Shown: positions 11,501 through 24,554 of the stretch, one piece after another | Position numbering within the stretch: the first letter of the stretch is position 1 | Layout: every line of letters starts with the position of its first letter | Origin: Latrodectus hesperus | Lineage: Eukaryota > Arthropoda > Arachnida > Araneae > Theridiidae | Direction: 5' to 3' | NCBI GenBank assembly: GCA_037975125.1 | Contig: JAJQOW010000020.1 | Coordinates: 1,264,642 to 1,328,641, forward strand | Length of the DNA: 64,000 nt | Program-made: the position numbers and the translations under genes | Notes under the pieces: model-generated | The model's input: the letters and a program-made list of their open reading frames with translations, nothing else | Told to the model about the DNA's origin: nothing | The model's database searches: none

Positions 11501-13732
11501 ACTCTTAAAATGCAAAGAATATTCTTACATATTACAGTGAACAACTTTCCTGTACAGCTCCCAAGCGAATCTTTTAGTCATCGCTGAGACTGTATTTATT
11601 TTATATGGAAATATAGGAATATATTTCCGTTATATTAAAACTTACATAAGAATATTCTTCAATGTAATAGCAAATTCTTTTTGAAAATAATACATTTCAA
11701 TTTAGCATGCCTATTATGAGCTTTCAGCACGCAGGCTGATTGACTTACTGATTTATAGCTGTGCATAATATAGTTTATTATAAGCAGTCTTTACTCTTAA
11801 AATGCAAAGAATATTCTTACATATTACAGTGAACAACTTTCCTGTACAGCTCCCAAGCGAATCTTTTAGTCATCGCTGAGACTGTATTTATTTTATATGG
11901 AAATATAGGAATATATTTCCGTTATATTAAAACTTACATAAGAATATTCTTCAATGTAATAGCAAATTCTTTTTGAAAATAATACATTTCAATTTAGCAT
12001 GCCTATTATGAGCTTTCAGCACGCAGGCTGATTGACTTACTGATTTATAGCTGTGCATAATATAGTTTATTATAAGCAGTCTTGACTCTTAAAATGCAAA
12101 GAATATTCTTACATATTACAGTGAACAACTTTCCTGTACAGCTCCCAAGCGAATCTTTTAGTCATCGCTGAGACTGTATTTATTTTATATGGAAATATAG
12201 GAATATATTTCCGTTATATTAAAACTTACATAAGAATATTCTTCAATGTAATAGCAAATTCTTTTTGAAAATAATACATTTCAATTTAGCATGCCTATTA
12301 TGAGCTTTCAGCACGCAGGCTGATTGACTTACTGATTTATAGCTGTGCATAATATAGTTTATTATAAGCAGTCTTTACTCTTAAAATGCAAAGAATATTC
12401 TTACATATTACAGTGAACAACTTTCCTGTACAGCTCCCAAGCGAATCTTTTAGTCATCGCTGAGACTGTATTTATTTTATATGGAAATATAGGAATATAT
12501 TTCCGTTATATTAAAACTTACATAAGAATATTCTTCAATGTAATAGCAAATTCTTTTTGAAAATAATACATTTCAATTTAGCATGCCTATTATGAGCTTT
12601 CAGCACGCAGGCTGATTGACTTACTGATTTATAGCTGTGCATAATATAGTTTATTATAAGCAGTCTTTACTCTTAAAATGCAAAGAATATTCTTACATAT
12701 TACAGTGAACAACTTTCCTGTACAGCTCCCAAGCGAATCTTTTAGTCATCGCTGAGACTGTATTTATTTTATATGGAAATATAGGAATATATTTCCGTTA
12801 TATTAAAACTTACATAAGAATATTCTTCAATGTAATAGCAAATTCTTTTTGAAAATAATACATTTCAATTTAGCATGCCTATTATGAGCTTTCAGCACGC
12901 AGGCTGATTGACTTACTGATTTATAGCTGTGCATAATATAGTTTATTATAAGCAGTCTTTACTCTTAAAATGCAAAGAATATTCTTACATATTACAGTGA
13001 ACAACTTTCCTGTACAGCTCCCAAGCGAATCTTTTAGTCATCGCTGAGACTGTATTTATTTTATATGGAAATATAGGAATATATTTCCGTTATATTAAAA
13101 CTTACATAAGAATATTCTTCAATGTAATAGCAAATTCTTTTTGAAAATAATACATTTCAATTTAGCATGCCTATTATGAGCTTTCAGCACGCAGGCTGAT
13201 TGACTTACTGATTTATAGCTGTGCATAATATAGTTTATTATAAGCAGTCTTTACTCTTAAAATGCAAAGAATATTCTTACATATTACAGTGAACAACTTT
13301 CCTGTACAGCTCCCAAGCGAATCTTTTAGTCATCGCTGAGACTGTATTTATTTTATATGGAAATATAGGAATATATTTCCGTTATATTAAAACTTACATA
13401 AGAATATTCTTCAATGTAATAGCAAATTCTTTTTGAAAATAATACATTTCAATTTAGCATGCCTATTATGAGCTTTCAGCACGCAGGCTGATTGACTTAC
13501 TGATTTATAGCTGTGCATAATATAGTTTATTATAAGCAGTCTTTACTCTTAAAATGCAAAGAATATTCTTACATATTACAGTGAACAACTTTCCTGTACA
13601 GCTCCCAAGCGAATCTTTTAGTCATCGCTGAGACTGTATTTATTTTATATGGAAATATAGGAATATATTTCCGTTATATTAAAACTTACATAAGAATATT
13701 CTTCAATGTAATAGCAAATTCTTTTTGAAAAT
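8585..13732. repeat. Satellite block A (homogenised subtype)
   Basis: About 18 monomers share subtype features: gctgagactgtatttattttat, ggaaatataggaa, aataatacatttc, atgcctattatgagctttc and gacttactgatttatagctgtg. Within the block, small variants mark groups: gcactcttgactc in units near 9162-10038 and 10622, gcactctttactc near 8870 and 10330, and gcagtctttactc from 10914 on with a single gcagtcttgactc near 12078. The pattern suggests segmental duplication within the array. Confidence 0.9.
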
Positions 13733-14350
13733 CATACATATCAATTTAGCATGGCCATTATGAGCTTTCAGCACGCAGGCTGATTGACATATTGATTTAT
13801 ATCTGTGCATAATATAGTTTATTTTATATGCAGTCTTTACTCTTAAAATGCAAAGAATATTCTTACATATTACAGTGAACAACTTTCCTGTACAGCTCCC
13901 AAGCGAATCTTTTAGTCATCGCTGGGACTGTTTTTATTCTATATGGAAATATAGGAATATATTTCCGTTATATTAAAACTTACATAAGAATATTCTTCAA
14001 TGTAATAGCAAATTCTTTTTGAAAATCATACATATCAATTTAGCATGGCCATTATGAGCTTTCAGCACGCAGGATGATTGACATATTGATTTATAGCTGT
14101 GCTATAATATAGTTTATTATAAGCAGTCTTTACTCTTAAAATGCAAAGAATATTCTTACATATTGCAGTGAACAACTTTCCTGTACAGCTCCCAAGCGAA
14201 TCTTTTAGTCATCGCTGGGACTGTTTTTATTCTATATGGAAATACAGGAATATATTTCCGCTATATTAAAACTTACATAAGAATATTCTTCAATGTAATA
14301 GCAAATTCTTTTTGAAAATCATACATATCAATTTAGCATGGCCATTATGA
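13733..14350. repeat. Junction monomers between satellite blocks
   Basis: These monomers mix traits. The first has the A-type upstream part but B-type tcatacatatc and atggccattatg, with ancestral-looking gagctttcagcacgcaggctg and an extra two bases (tttattttatatgcag). The next carries gggactgtttttattc but still ataggaa. The diverged monomer at the left edge of the array (8485-8570) shares tacatatc, gacatattgatttatatctgtg and agcatgg with them, suggesting these are closest to the ancestral type. Confidence 0.8.
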
Positions 14351-17300
14351 GATTTCAGCACGCAGGATGATTGACATATTGATTTATATCTATGCTTAAT
14401 ATAGTTTATTATAAGCAGTCTTTACTCTTAAAATGCAAAGAATATTCTTACATATTACAGTGAACAACTTTCCTGTACAGCTCCCAAGCGAATCTTTTAG
14501 TCATCGCTGGGACTGTTTTTATTCTATATGGAAATACAGGAATATATTTCCGCTATATTAAAACTTACATAAGAATATTCTTCAATGTAATAGCAAATTC
14601 TTTTTGAAAATCATACATATCAATTTAGCATGGCCATTATGAGATTTCAGCACGCAGGATGATTGACATATTGATTTATATCTATGCTTAATATAGTTTA
14701 TTATAAGCAGTCTTTACTCTTAAAATGCAAAGAATATTCTTACATATTACAGTGAACAACTTTCCTGTACAGCTCCCAAGCGAATCTTTTAGTCATCGCT
14801 GGGACTGTTTTTATTCTATATGGAAATACAGGAATATATTTCCGCTATATTAAAACTTACATAAGAATATTCTTCAATGTAATAGCAAATTCTTTTTGAA
14901 AATCATACATATCAATTTAGCATGGCCATTATGAGATTTCAGCACGCAGGATGATTGACATATTGATTTATATCTATGCTTAATATAGTTTATTATAAGC
15001 AGTCTTTACTCTTAAAATGCAAAGAATATTCTTACATATTACAGTGAACAACTTTCCTGTACAGCTCCCAAGCGAATCTTTTAGTCATCGCTGGGACTGT
15101 TTTTATTCTATATGGAAATACAGGAATATATTTCCGCTATATTAAAACTTACATAAGAATATTCTTCAATGTAATAGCAAATTCTTTTTGAAAATCATAC
15201 ATATCAATTTAGCATGGCCATTATGAGATTTCAGCACGCAGGATGATTGACATATTGATTTATATCTATGCTTAATATAGTTTATTATAAGCAGTCTTTA
15301 CTCTTAAAATGCAAAGAATATTCTTACATATTACAGTGAACAACTTTCCTGTACAGCTCCCAAGCGAATCTTTTAGTCATCGCTGGGACTGTTTTTATTC
15401 TATATGGAAATACAGGAATATATTTCCGCTATATTAAAACTTACATAAGAATATTCTTCAATGTAATAGCAAATTCTTTTTGAAAATCATACATATCAAT
15501 TTAGCATGGCCATTATGAGATTTCAGCACGCAGGATGATTGACATATTGATTTATATCTATGCTTAATATAGTTTATTATAAGCAGTCTTTACTCTTAAA
15601 ATGCAAAGAATATTCTTACATATTACAGTGAACAACTTTCCTGTACAGCTCCCAAGCGAATCTTTTAGTCATCGCTGGGACTGTTTTTATTCTATATGGA
15701 AATACAGGAATATATTTCCGCTATATTAAAACTTACATAAGAATATTCTTCAATGTAATAGCAAATTCTTTTTGAAAATCATACATATCAATTTAGCATG
15801 GCCATTATGAGATTTCAGCACGCAGGATGATTGACATATTGATTTATATCTATGCTTAATATAGTTTATTATAAGCAGTCTTTACTCTTAAAATGCAAAG
15901 AATATTCTTACATATTACAGTGAACAACTTTCCTGTACAGCTCCCAAGCGAATCTTTTAGTCATCGCTGGGACTGTTTTTATTCTATATGGAAATACAGG
16001 AATATATTTCCGCTATATTAAAACTTACATAAGAATATTCTTCAATGTAATAGCAAATTCTTTTTGAAAATCATACATATCAATTTAGCATGGCCATTAT
16101 GAGATTTCAGCACGCAGGATGATTGACATATTGATTTATATCTATGCTTAATATAGTTTATTATAAGCAGTCTTTACTCTTAAAATGCAAAGAATATTCT
16201 TACATATTACAGTGAACAACTTTCCTGTACAGCTCCCAAGCGAATCTTTTAGTCATCGCTGGGACTGTTTTTATTCTATATGGAAATACAGGAATATATT
16301 TCCGCTATATTAAAACTTACATAAGAATATTCTTCAATGTAATAGCAAATTCTTTTTGAAAATCATACATATCAATTTAGCATGGCCATTATGAGATTTC
16401 AGCACGCAGGATGATTGACATATTGATTTATATCTATGCTTAATATAGTTTATTATAAGCAGTCTTTACTCTTAAAATGCAAAGAATATTCTTACATATT
16501 ACAGTGAACAACTTTCCTGTACAGCTCCCAAGCGAATCTTTTAGTCATCGCTGGGACTGTTTTTATTCTATATGGAAATACAGGAATATATTTCCGCTAT
16601 ATTAAAACTTACATAAGAATATTCTTCAATGTAATAGCAAATTCTTTTTGAAAATCATACATATCAATTTAGCATGGCCATTATGAGATTTCAGCACGCA
16701 GGATGATTGACATATTGATTTATATCTATGCTTAATATAGTTTATTATAAGCAGTCTTTACTCTTAAAATGCAAAGAATATTCTTACATATTACAGTGAA
16801 CAACTTTCCTGTACAGCTCCCAAGCGAATCTTTTAGTCATCGCTGGGACTGTTTTTATTCTATATGGAAATACAGGAATATATTTCCGCTATATTAAAAC
16901 TTACATAAGAATATTCTTCAATGTAATAGCAAATTCTTTTTGAAAATCATACATATCAATTTAGCATGGCCATTATGAGATTTCAGCACGCAGGATGATT
17001 GACATATTGATTTATATCTATGCTTAATATAGTTTATTATAAGCAGTCTTTACTCTTAAAATGCAAAGAATATTCTTACATATTACAGTGAACAACTTTC
17101 CTGTACAGCTCCCAAGCGAATCTTTTAGTCATCGCTGGGACTGTTTTTATTCTATATGGAAATACAGGAATATATTTCCGCTATATTAAAACTTACATAA
17201 GAATATTCTTCAATGTAATAGCAAATTCTTTTTGAAAATCATACATATCAATTTAGCATGGCCATTATGAGATTTCAGCACGCAGGATGATTGACATATT

Positions 17301-20300
17301 GATTTATATCTATGCTTAATATAGTTTATTATAAGCAGTCTTTACTCTTAAAATGCAAAGAATATTCTTACATATTACAGTGAACAACTTTCCTGTACAG
17401 CTCCCAAGCGAATCTTTTAGTCATCGCTGGGACTGTTTTTATTCTATATGGAAATACAGGAATATATTTCCGCTATATTAAAACTTACATAAGAATATTC
17501 TTCAATGTAATAGCAAATTCTTTTTGAAAATCATACATATCAATTTAGCATGGCCATTATGAGATTTCAGCACGCAGGATGATTGACATATTGATTTATA
17601 TCTATGCTTAATATAGTTTATTATAAGCAGTCTTTACTCTTAAAATGCAAAGAATATTCTTACATATTACAGTGAACAACTTTCCTGTACAGCTCCCAAG
17701 CGAATCTTTTAGTCATCGCTGGGACTGTTTTTATTCTATATGGAAATACAGGAATATATTTCCGCTATATTAAAACTTACATAAGAATATTCTTCAATGT
17801 AATAGCAAATTCTTTTTGAAAATCATACATATCAATTTAGCATGGCCATTATGAGATTTCAGCACGCAGGATGATTGACATATTGATTTATATCTATGCT
17901 TAATATAGTTTATTATAAGCAGTCTTTACTCTTAAAATGCAAAGAATATTCTTACATATTACAGTGAACAACTTTCCTGTACAGCTCCCAAGCGAATCTT
18001 TTAGTCATCGCTGGGACTGTTTTTATTCTATATGGAAATACAGGAATATATTTCCGCTATATTAAAACTTACATAAGAATATTCTTCAATGTAATAGCAA
18101 ATTCTTTTTGAAAATCATACATATCAATTTAGCATGGCCATTATGAGATTTCAGCACGCAGGATGATTGACATATTGATTTATATCTATGCTTAATATAG
18201 TTTATTATAAGCAGTCTTTACTCTTAAAATGCAAAGAATATTCTTACATATTACAGTGAACAACTTTCCTGTACAGCTCCCAAGCGAATCTTTTAGTCAT
18301 CGCTGGGACTGTTTTTATTCTATATGGAAATACAGGAATATATTTCCGCTATATTAAAACTTACATAAGAATATTCTTCAATGTAATAGCAAATTCTTTT
18401 TGAAAATCATACATATCAATTTAGCATGGCCATTATGAGATTTCAGCACGCAGGATGATTGACATATTGATTTATATCTATGCTTAATATAGTTTATTAT
18501 AAGCAGTCTTTACTCTTAAAATGCAAAGAATATTCTTACATATTACAGTGAACAACTTTCCTGTACAGCTCCCAAGCGAATCTTTTAGTCATCGCTGGGA
18601 CTGTTTTTATTCTATATGGAAATACAGGAATATATTTCCGCTATATTAAAACTTACATAAGAATATTCTTCAATGTAATAGCAAATTCTTTTTGAAAATC
18701 ATACATATCAATTTAGCATGGCCATTATGAGATTTCAGCACGCAGGATGATTGACATATTGATTTATATCTATGCTTAATATAGTTTATTATAAGCAGTC
18801 TTTACTCTTAAAATGCAAAGAATATTCTTACATATTACAGTGAACAACTTTCCTGTACAGCTCCCAAGCGAATCTTTTAGTCATCGCTGGGACTGTTTTT
18901 ATTCTATATGGAAATACAGGAATATATTTCCGCTATATTAAAACTTACATAAGAATATTCTTCAATGTAATAGCAAATTCTTTTTGAAAATCATACATAT
19001 CAATTTAGCATGGCCATTATGAGATTTCAGCACGCAGGATGATTGACATATTGATTTATATCTATGCTTAATATAGTTTATTATAAGCAGTCTTTACTCT
19101 TAAAATGCAAAGAATATTCTTACATATTACAGTGAACAACTTTCCTGTACAGCTCCCAAGCGAATCTTTTAGTCATCGCTGGGACTGTTTTTATTCTATA
19201 TGGAAATACAGGAATATATTTCCGCTATATTAAAACTTACATAAGAATATTCTTCAATGTAATAGCAAATTCTTTTTGAAAATCATACATATCAATTTAG
19301 CATGGCCATTATGAGATTTCAGCACGCAGGATGATTGACATATTGATTTATATCTATGCTTAATATAGTTTATTATAAGCAGTCTTTACTCTTAAAATGC
19401 AAAGAATATTCTTACATATTACAGTGAACAACTTTCCTGTACAGCTCCCAAGCGAATCTTTTAGTCATCGCTGGGACTGTTTTTATTCTATATGGAAATA
19501 CAGGAATATATTTCCGCTATATTAAAACTTACATAAGAATATTCTTCAATGTAATAGCAAATTCTTTTTGAAAATCATACATATCAATTTAGCATGGCCA
19601 TTATGAGATTTCAGCACGCAGGATGATTGACATATTGATTTATATCTATGCTTAATATAGTTTATTATAAGCAGTCTTTACTCTTAAAATGCAAAGAATA
19701 TTCTTACATATTACAGTGAACAACTTTCCTGTACAGCTCCCAAGCGAATCTTTTAGTCATCGCTGGGACTGTTTTTATTCTATATGGAAATACAGGAATA
19801 TATTTCCGCTATATTAAAACTTACATAAGAATATTCTTCAATGTAATAGCAAATTCTTTTTGAAAATCATACATATCAATTTAGCATGGCCATTATGAGA
19901 TTTCAGCACGCAGGATGATTGACATATTGATTTATATCTATGCTTAATATAGTTTATTATAAGCAGTCTTTACTCTTAAAATGCAAAGAATATTCTTACA
20001 TATTACAGTGAACAACTTTCCTGTACAGCTCCCAAGCGAATCTTTTAGTCATCGCTGGGACTGTTTTTTATTCTATATGGAAATACAGGAATATATTTCC
20101 GCTATATTAAAACTTACATAAGAATATTCTTCAATGTAATAGCAAATTCTTTTTGAAAATCATACATATCAATTTAGCATGGCCATTATGAGATTTCAGC
20201 ACGCAGGATGATTGACATATTGATTTATATCTATGCTTAATATAGTTTATTATAAGCAGTCTTTACTCTTAAAATGCAAAGAATATTCTTACATATTACA

Positions 20301-21169
20301 GTGAACAACTTTCCTGTACAGCTCCCAAGCGAATCTTTTAGTCATCGCTGGGACTGTTTTTATTCTATATGGAAATACAGGAATATATTTCCGCTATATT
20401 AAAACTTACATAAGAATATTCTTCAATGTAATAGCAAATTCTTTTTGAAAATCATACATATCAATTTAGCATGGCCATTATGAGATTTCAGCACGCAGGA
20501 TGATTGACATATTGATTTATATCTATGCTTAATATAGTTTATTATAAGCAGTCTTTACTCTTAAAATGCAAAGAATATTCTTACATATTACAGTGAACAA
20601 CTTTCCTGTACAGCTCCCAAGCGAATCTTTTAGTCATCGCTGGGACTGTTTTTATTCTATATGGAAATACAGGAATATATTTCCGCTATATTAAAACTTA
20701 CATAAGAATATTCTTCAATGTAATAGCAAATTCTTTTTGAAAATCATACATATCAATTTAGCATGGCCATTATGAGATTTCAGCACGCAGGATGATTGAC
20801 ATATTGATTTATATCTATGCTTAATATAGTTTATTATAAGCAGTCTTTACTCTTAAAATGCAAAGAATATTCTTACATATTACAGTGAACAACTTTCCTG
20901 TACAGCTCCCAAGCGAATCTTTTAGTCATCGCTGGGACTGTTTTTATTCTATATGGAAATACAGGAATATATTTCCGCTATATTAAAATTTACATAAGAA
21001 TATTCTTCAATGTAATAGCAAATTCTTTTTGAAAATAATGCATACATATCAATTTAGCATGTATTATGAGATTTCAGCACGCAGGATGATTGACATATTG
21101 ATTTATATCTATGCTTAATATAGTTTATTATAAGCAGTCTTTACTCTTAAAATGCAAAGAATATTCTTA
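14351..21169. repeat. Satellite block B (nearly identical monomers)
   Basis: About 23 monomers have gctgggactgtttttattctat, ggaaatacaggaa, ccgctatatt, gagatttcagcacgcaggatg and tatctatgcttaata. Marker spacing is exactly 292 bp for 20 consecutive units (14484-20032), and the units read as essentially identical. This points to very recent amplification or gene conversion, or to assembler copying of one consensus. The last unit before the gap starts to diverge (aaaatttacataag, aataatgcatacatatc, agcatgtattatg). Confidence 0.9.
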
Positions 21170-21269
21170 NNNNNNNNNNNNNNNNNNNNNNNNNNNNNNN
21201 NNNNNNNNNNNNNNNNNNNNNNNNNNNNNNNNNNNNNNNNNNNNNNNNNNNNNNNNNNNNNNNNNNNNN
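21170..21269. other. Assembly gap of exactly 100 N
   Basis: A run of 100 N interrupts the array in the middle of a monomer, just after aatattctta. Exactly 100 N is the usual placeholder for a gap of unknown size, so the satellite is probably longer in the real genome. Confidence 0.98.
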
Positions 21270-21445
21270 TATTATAGTGAACAACTTTTATTCACAGCAC
21301 AACTTTTATTCATAGTGAACCACTTTTATTCACAGTATTATAATTTGTTATGTGCAGTCTTTGCACTGAAATTTTTTAATATATTTTAACATGCTATAAT
21401 GAAACAGTTTCTACACAGTTCCCAACCAAATGATTTAGTTTGTAG
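21270..21445. repeat. Degenerate satellite edge and short tandem repeat
   Basis: After the gap, agtgaacaacttt resumes, then a short unit like aacttttattcacag recurs three times (about 21285-21335). At 21352-21441 the order gcagtcttt, gaaat, aatatattttaacat, ataatgaaacagttt, acacagttcccaaccaaatgatttag tracks a satellite monomer with heavy divergence. This is the expected decay at an array border. Confidence 0.65.
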
Positions 21446-22490
21446 TGTTTGTGGAAACAAATGAATATTTCCTTTATAAAATTTTATATGACTTACAGAA
21501 CAAGTTCTGTGATCCCGAAGTTTTCAAAAACTGCTTCGTTTATGAAATCCGTATTGGAAAAAACAGCTCGAGATTCATATTATTCTTTCTGTTAAATAAT
21601 GTTAACTCAAATTTTTAAATCACTGGTAATGAGTGCTTTTTCCGAGTCATCTTGTGAACAAATGGTAATTTTAACATTTTTTTATAGCAAGATTTGGTAC
21701 GATTAGTTTTTGTAATAGAAAATGAGATGCTTCAAGAAAGTTTTTGGGAATACTTATAAACATGAAGATGAATTCAAGTCTTCATTGTAGAAAGACATAG
21801 AACCCACAGGATATTGATACAGATTTAGGCTCGATGGCCCTTCAACCATGAAGCCTTTCAAGGGATGACCGCTACTCTAGACATTTCCAGTACTGGTCCT
21901 TACCATGAGGCTTTGTTAGGATCCAGATTCATTTTAAATATATGTGTGTGTGCCTGTTTGATCATCTATAATCCTGATATTGTAAACACTTTTTGTTCAC
22001 TTTACTGATTTAACTTTAGTACCCGGCTGTGTACCCCTGCTACATAACAATGCAAAAAATATTTTAAAAATATGTTCCATTCTCTGGTTGTTTAAAAAGC
22101 ATATTATAAAACCAGACGCTATTTATAATTTTATTTCCCAGTTGATTCCAGTCCAGGACATAAATTCTGTCGAATTTATGTCCTGAACTGGAATTCTGAC
22201 CCTCGGGCATATTTCGAAATACCTTCCTATTATTTACGTCACTAATTTAGTTATTTGCATTAACACAGCTCATTTGATTTATATACTGAGTAATTTTAAA
22301 TTCGCGCGTTTCTCCCATTGAATAGAAAGAAATAGAAAAACAATATTGAATTAAGCACTAAAAGTATTTATAATATTTAGACTTATTTTATATATTTGTA
22401 GTATACATTTTTATAAAATTCACGAAACTAGTATTTTGCGTTTAATTGTAATATTTAGTTTTTAAGCATTTCTGTGGCAAGTATATGGAG
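21446..22490. other. AT-rich intergenic DNA with a small hairpin
   Basis: No gene is recognised. A 23-bp inverted repeat (22145-22167 and 22172-22194) with one mismatch encloses a 4-base loop, tgtc, giving a stable hairpin. Confidence 0.55.
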
Positions 22491-22673
22491 GTTTTGGTTT
22501 GGTTTGTTTGTCGCTCAACGGTCATTTTTTGCACACGAGGGCTAATTAGACTAGAACCTACGGTTTAAAGTGGATTCTGAACCACTACAAACATCCATGC
22601 TCTAGGTGAGATTCGAACCCACGAACTGTTGAAATGAAGGCAAGAGCGCTAACCATTCGGCTGCCAGCTCGGC
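22491..22673 (-). mobile_element. tRNA-derived SINE (family 1), copy c
   Basis: A full-length copy (183 bp) of the family at 114-291, orientation minus, with an intact B box but a few changes (ctaggtgagattcgaaccc; gaaatgaagg). It is flanked by a perfect 15-bp target duplication, ggcaagtatatggag, at 22476-22490 and 22674-22688. It has inserted at the edge of a degenerate repeat that continues to about 22926. Confidence 0.93.
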
Positions 22674-22926
22674 GGCAAGTATATGGAGAAAAAATTCGGA
22701 ATTGCGATATTCAAAAATTGGTGATAGTGTGAAATCACGATACTTTGAATTTGGAGATAGAGTGTTCGAGATTTCCAAATTTGGAGGTAAAACGAGATTG
22801 CGTTACTCAAATTTGGGAGTAGATTGCAATTTTGGAAGTCAGTTAACTCGAAATCGTGCAATTTAGGTTGGGTGAGATCTATAGCACTCTTGGCGACAAA
22901 ATTGAAAGTTATGTTAAACTACCATC
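22674..22926. repeat. Degenerate short-period repeat with end related to the 34.9-kb element
   Basis: About four degenerate copies of a 33-bp unit are seen (attcaaaaattggtgatagtg, ctttgaatttggagatagag, ttccaaatttggaggtaaaac, actcaaatttgggagtagatt). The end, aatttaggttg .. tagcactcttggcgacaaaattgaaag .. ctaccatc (22861-22926), resembles 34902-34973 of the element at 33677-34974. The two are probably members of one repeat family. Confidence 0.5.
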
Positions 22927-22969
22927 AAGTTTTAGGATTTTAACTTCTTCTGTGATACGCATGAAGCAT

Positions 22970-22988
22970 CTCTCTCTCTCTCTCTCTC
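22970..22988. repeat. CT microsatellite
   Basis: An uninterrupted run of about nine CT dinucleotides. Confidence 0.95.
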
Positions 22989-23897
22989 ATTTTAGTATTT
23001 ACTCTTATCTTCGCCTCTATTTCCTCAGACTACTGTTAGTCACAAATTTCACATTCATTATTATACGATACCGTTGATTATTAGAATTATATCTTATCTG
23101 AAAAAACTTACGTTTTGAGAAAATAAAAATTTCTTAAGTTTGTAAAACTTTTACTTCTATTAGAAGGTTTGAAGTCTCGAAGGAAAAATATACCAGTTTT
23201 TTTCGACGTATATTAAAGATTTATTTTTCTGTAAGACAACTTTAAGAATTAGGATAATAACGGCATTCAAAGAAGCTAAAAAATTTAAAAATGCATTCTC
23301 TAAAATTTTTGCATAAATAAAAATTTTGAAACAAACTTTTGTTCTATGAAGCGTATAAGGTATTTTTCTATATATGAAAAAATTAAGAAGTCTATAATGT
23401 ACATAATTTATATATAAAATATATTTTGTAGTTTGAAAAACAATAACAATTTCGTTATTGCATTATAAAATTCATAATCAAATATTAAAGATTTTTACCT
23501 GACATGGTTATCGTTAGCTGCTTCATGTGACAAGTCTCAATCTTGAAGCTCTACAACACAAGAATTGACATTAATTTCTTTAAAAATAAAGAAATAAAAT
23601 ATATTTGCTCATGCAAAAAATTACTACACAAGAAATGTTTGGAAATCCCGTATTCGGATTAACCTGTGCCGAATCAATTGCAAATTAACTATCAAGATCT
23701 TCCAATGATTTAGAAATTTGTAATAACCATGCGAGTGCCCACGCAAAAAAAAAAAATAACCAAGGATTGCTTCGATCCGTCACAACTTTTTTGCTTAAAA
23801 TGGGGCAATGAAACGAGACATAGTAGAAAAAATTTCACTCCAAAAGCGCCCCCCCCACAATTTAGTTTTGCTCATTATACAAACCACTTACTTTTCT
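22989..23897. other. AT-rich intergenic DNA
   Basis: No gene or named repeat is recognised. Poly(A) and poly(C) runs occur just before the next SINE (23741-23862). Confidence 0.5.
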
Positions 23898-24286
23898 GGG
23901 GCCGTGGTAGCCGAGTGGTTGGGGCATCGGCCTCCCGTGTGGAAGGGCGGGGTTCGACTCCCAATGTCACCAAAGACCACCGAGTACATGCGATATACGT
24001 GCTCGTTAAATCTGTGGAATCGAAAGTCCTGGGGTCGGTCGTTAAGCAGTTTACCATGGGTACAATGTGGTCTGGAGAAAAATCCTCCCCCTCCAGATCA
24101 ACGTCAAAATGGAGGGAGTGGATCCTCTGGTGGTGCCATCTATCGGAGGATTTGAAGAGCAAAGACGTACTTTTTCCTTTATGGTGCTCTGCTTAAACGA
24201 AAGAAACGCACCCTATTGACTTGAATTCGCATTATCCAAGGCACAGCGAGCTTGGCTAGTCCAAGTGTCATAAGTAACAACAAAAA
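23898..24286 (+). mobile_element. tRNA-headed SINE with shared 3' tail
   Basis: It begins ggggccgtggtagccgagtgg and has a perfect A box (TAGCCGAGTGG) and, 40 bp on, a perfect B box (GGTTCGACTCC), so the head derives from a Ser/Leu-type tRNA. From about 24156 to the end, the tail (gagcaaagacgtac, ggtgctctg, ccctattgactt, gtccaagtgtcataa, then AACAAC) matches the tail of the 5S-headed SINEs at 43671-44079 and 49147-49547. The flanks ttacttttct (23888-23897) and ttatttttct (24287-24296) are a 10-bp target duplication with one mismatch. Three overlapping open frames of 95-155 codons cross it and are not genes. Confidence 0.9.
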
Positions 24287-24554
24287 TTATTTTTCTTCCC
24301 TTTTAATGGGGTGGTTTGTTTGATTGGTCTTAATAACTGGAACCATACCTACTGATAGCAGAAAGCCTGACTACCACGTGACCAAATGACTGACGTTGCA
24401 ACCGGAGGCTGACGCTTTCTTCTAGGTGACGCTGTAACAGAGACTGTTATACTGTATTGCTTACCGTTTAACGGCAGTTCGTTTTCGAGATATTTTTCAT
24501 AAATATTTCATTATATCCTACGTATAACATTACATCCTATGTATAATAATAAAG

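Larger units (their letters stand above)
8341..21169. repeat. 292-bp satellite DNA array, about 43 monomers
   Basis: One head-to-tail array fills nearly 13 kb. The marker ccaagcgaatctttta recurs 43 times, from 8641 to 20909. Spacing is exactly 292 bp except for 294 (13605-13899), 293 (13899-14192) and 293 (20032-20325). The first, diverged monomer starts near 8341 and reads ctcccaagtgaa at the marker position. Each monomer carries two copies of the palindrome aagaatattctt and a hairpin-like ggaaatata-ggaa-tatatttcc. No frame is open through the monomer, so it is non-coding satellite DNA. The array stops at an assembly gap, so its real length is unknown. It might be pericentromeric or an interspersed satellite; the sequence alone does not say which. 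Confidence 0.97.

Noticed and set aside
8341..21169. Repeat array considered as CRISPR or as a repetitive protein gene
   Set aside because: The whole 292-bp unit repeats with no unique spacers, stops occur in every frame, and the other content is eukaryotic. It is satellite DNA.
8585..21169. CENP-B box in the satellite
   Set aside because: No stretch in either monomer type fits the TTCG....A..CGGG pattern on either strand.
21111..21389. 92-codon open frame over the assembly gap
   Set aside because: It exists only because 100 N interrupt the stop codons; both sides are satellite sequence.
23729..24196. 155-, 115- and 95-codon open frames
   Set aside because: All three overlap one SINE on both strands and in different frames; none resembles a protein.
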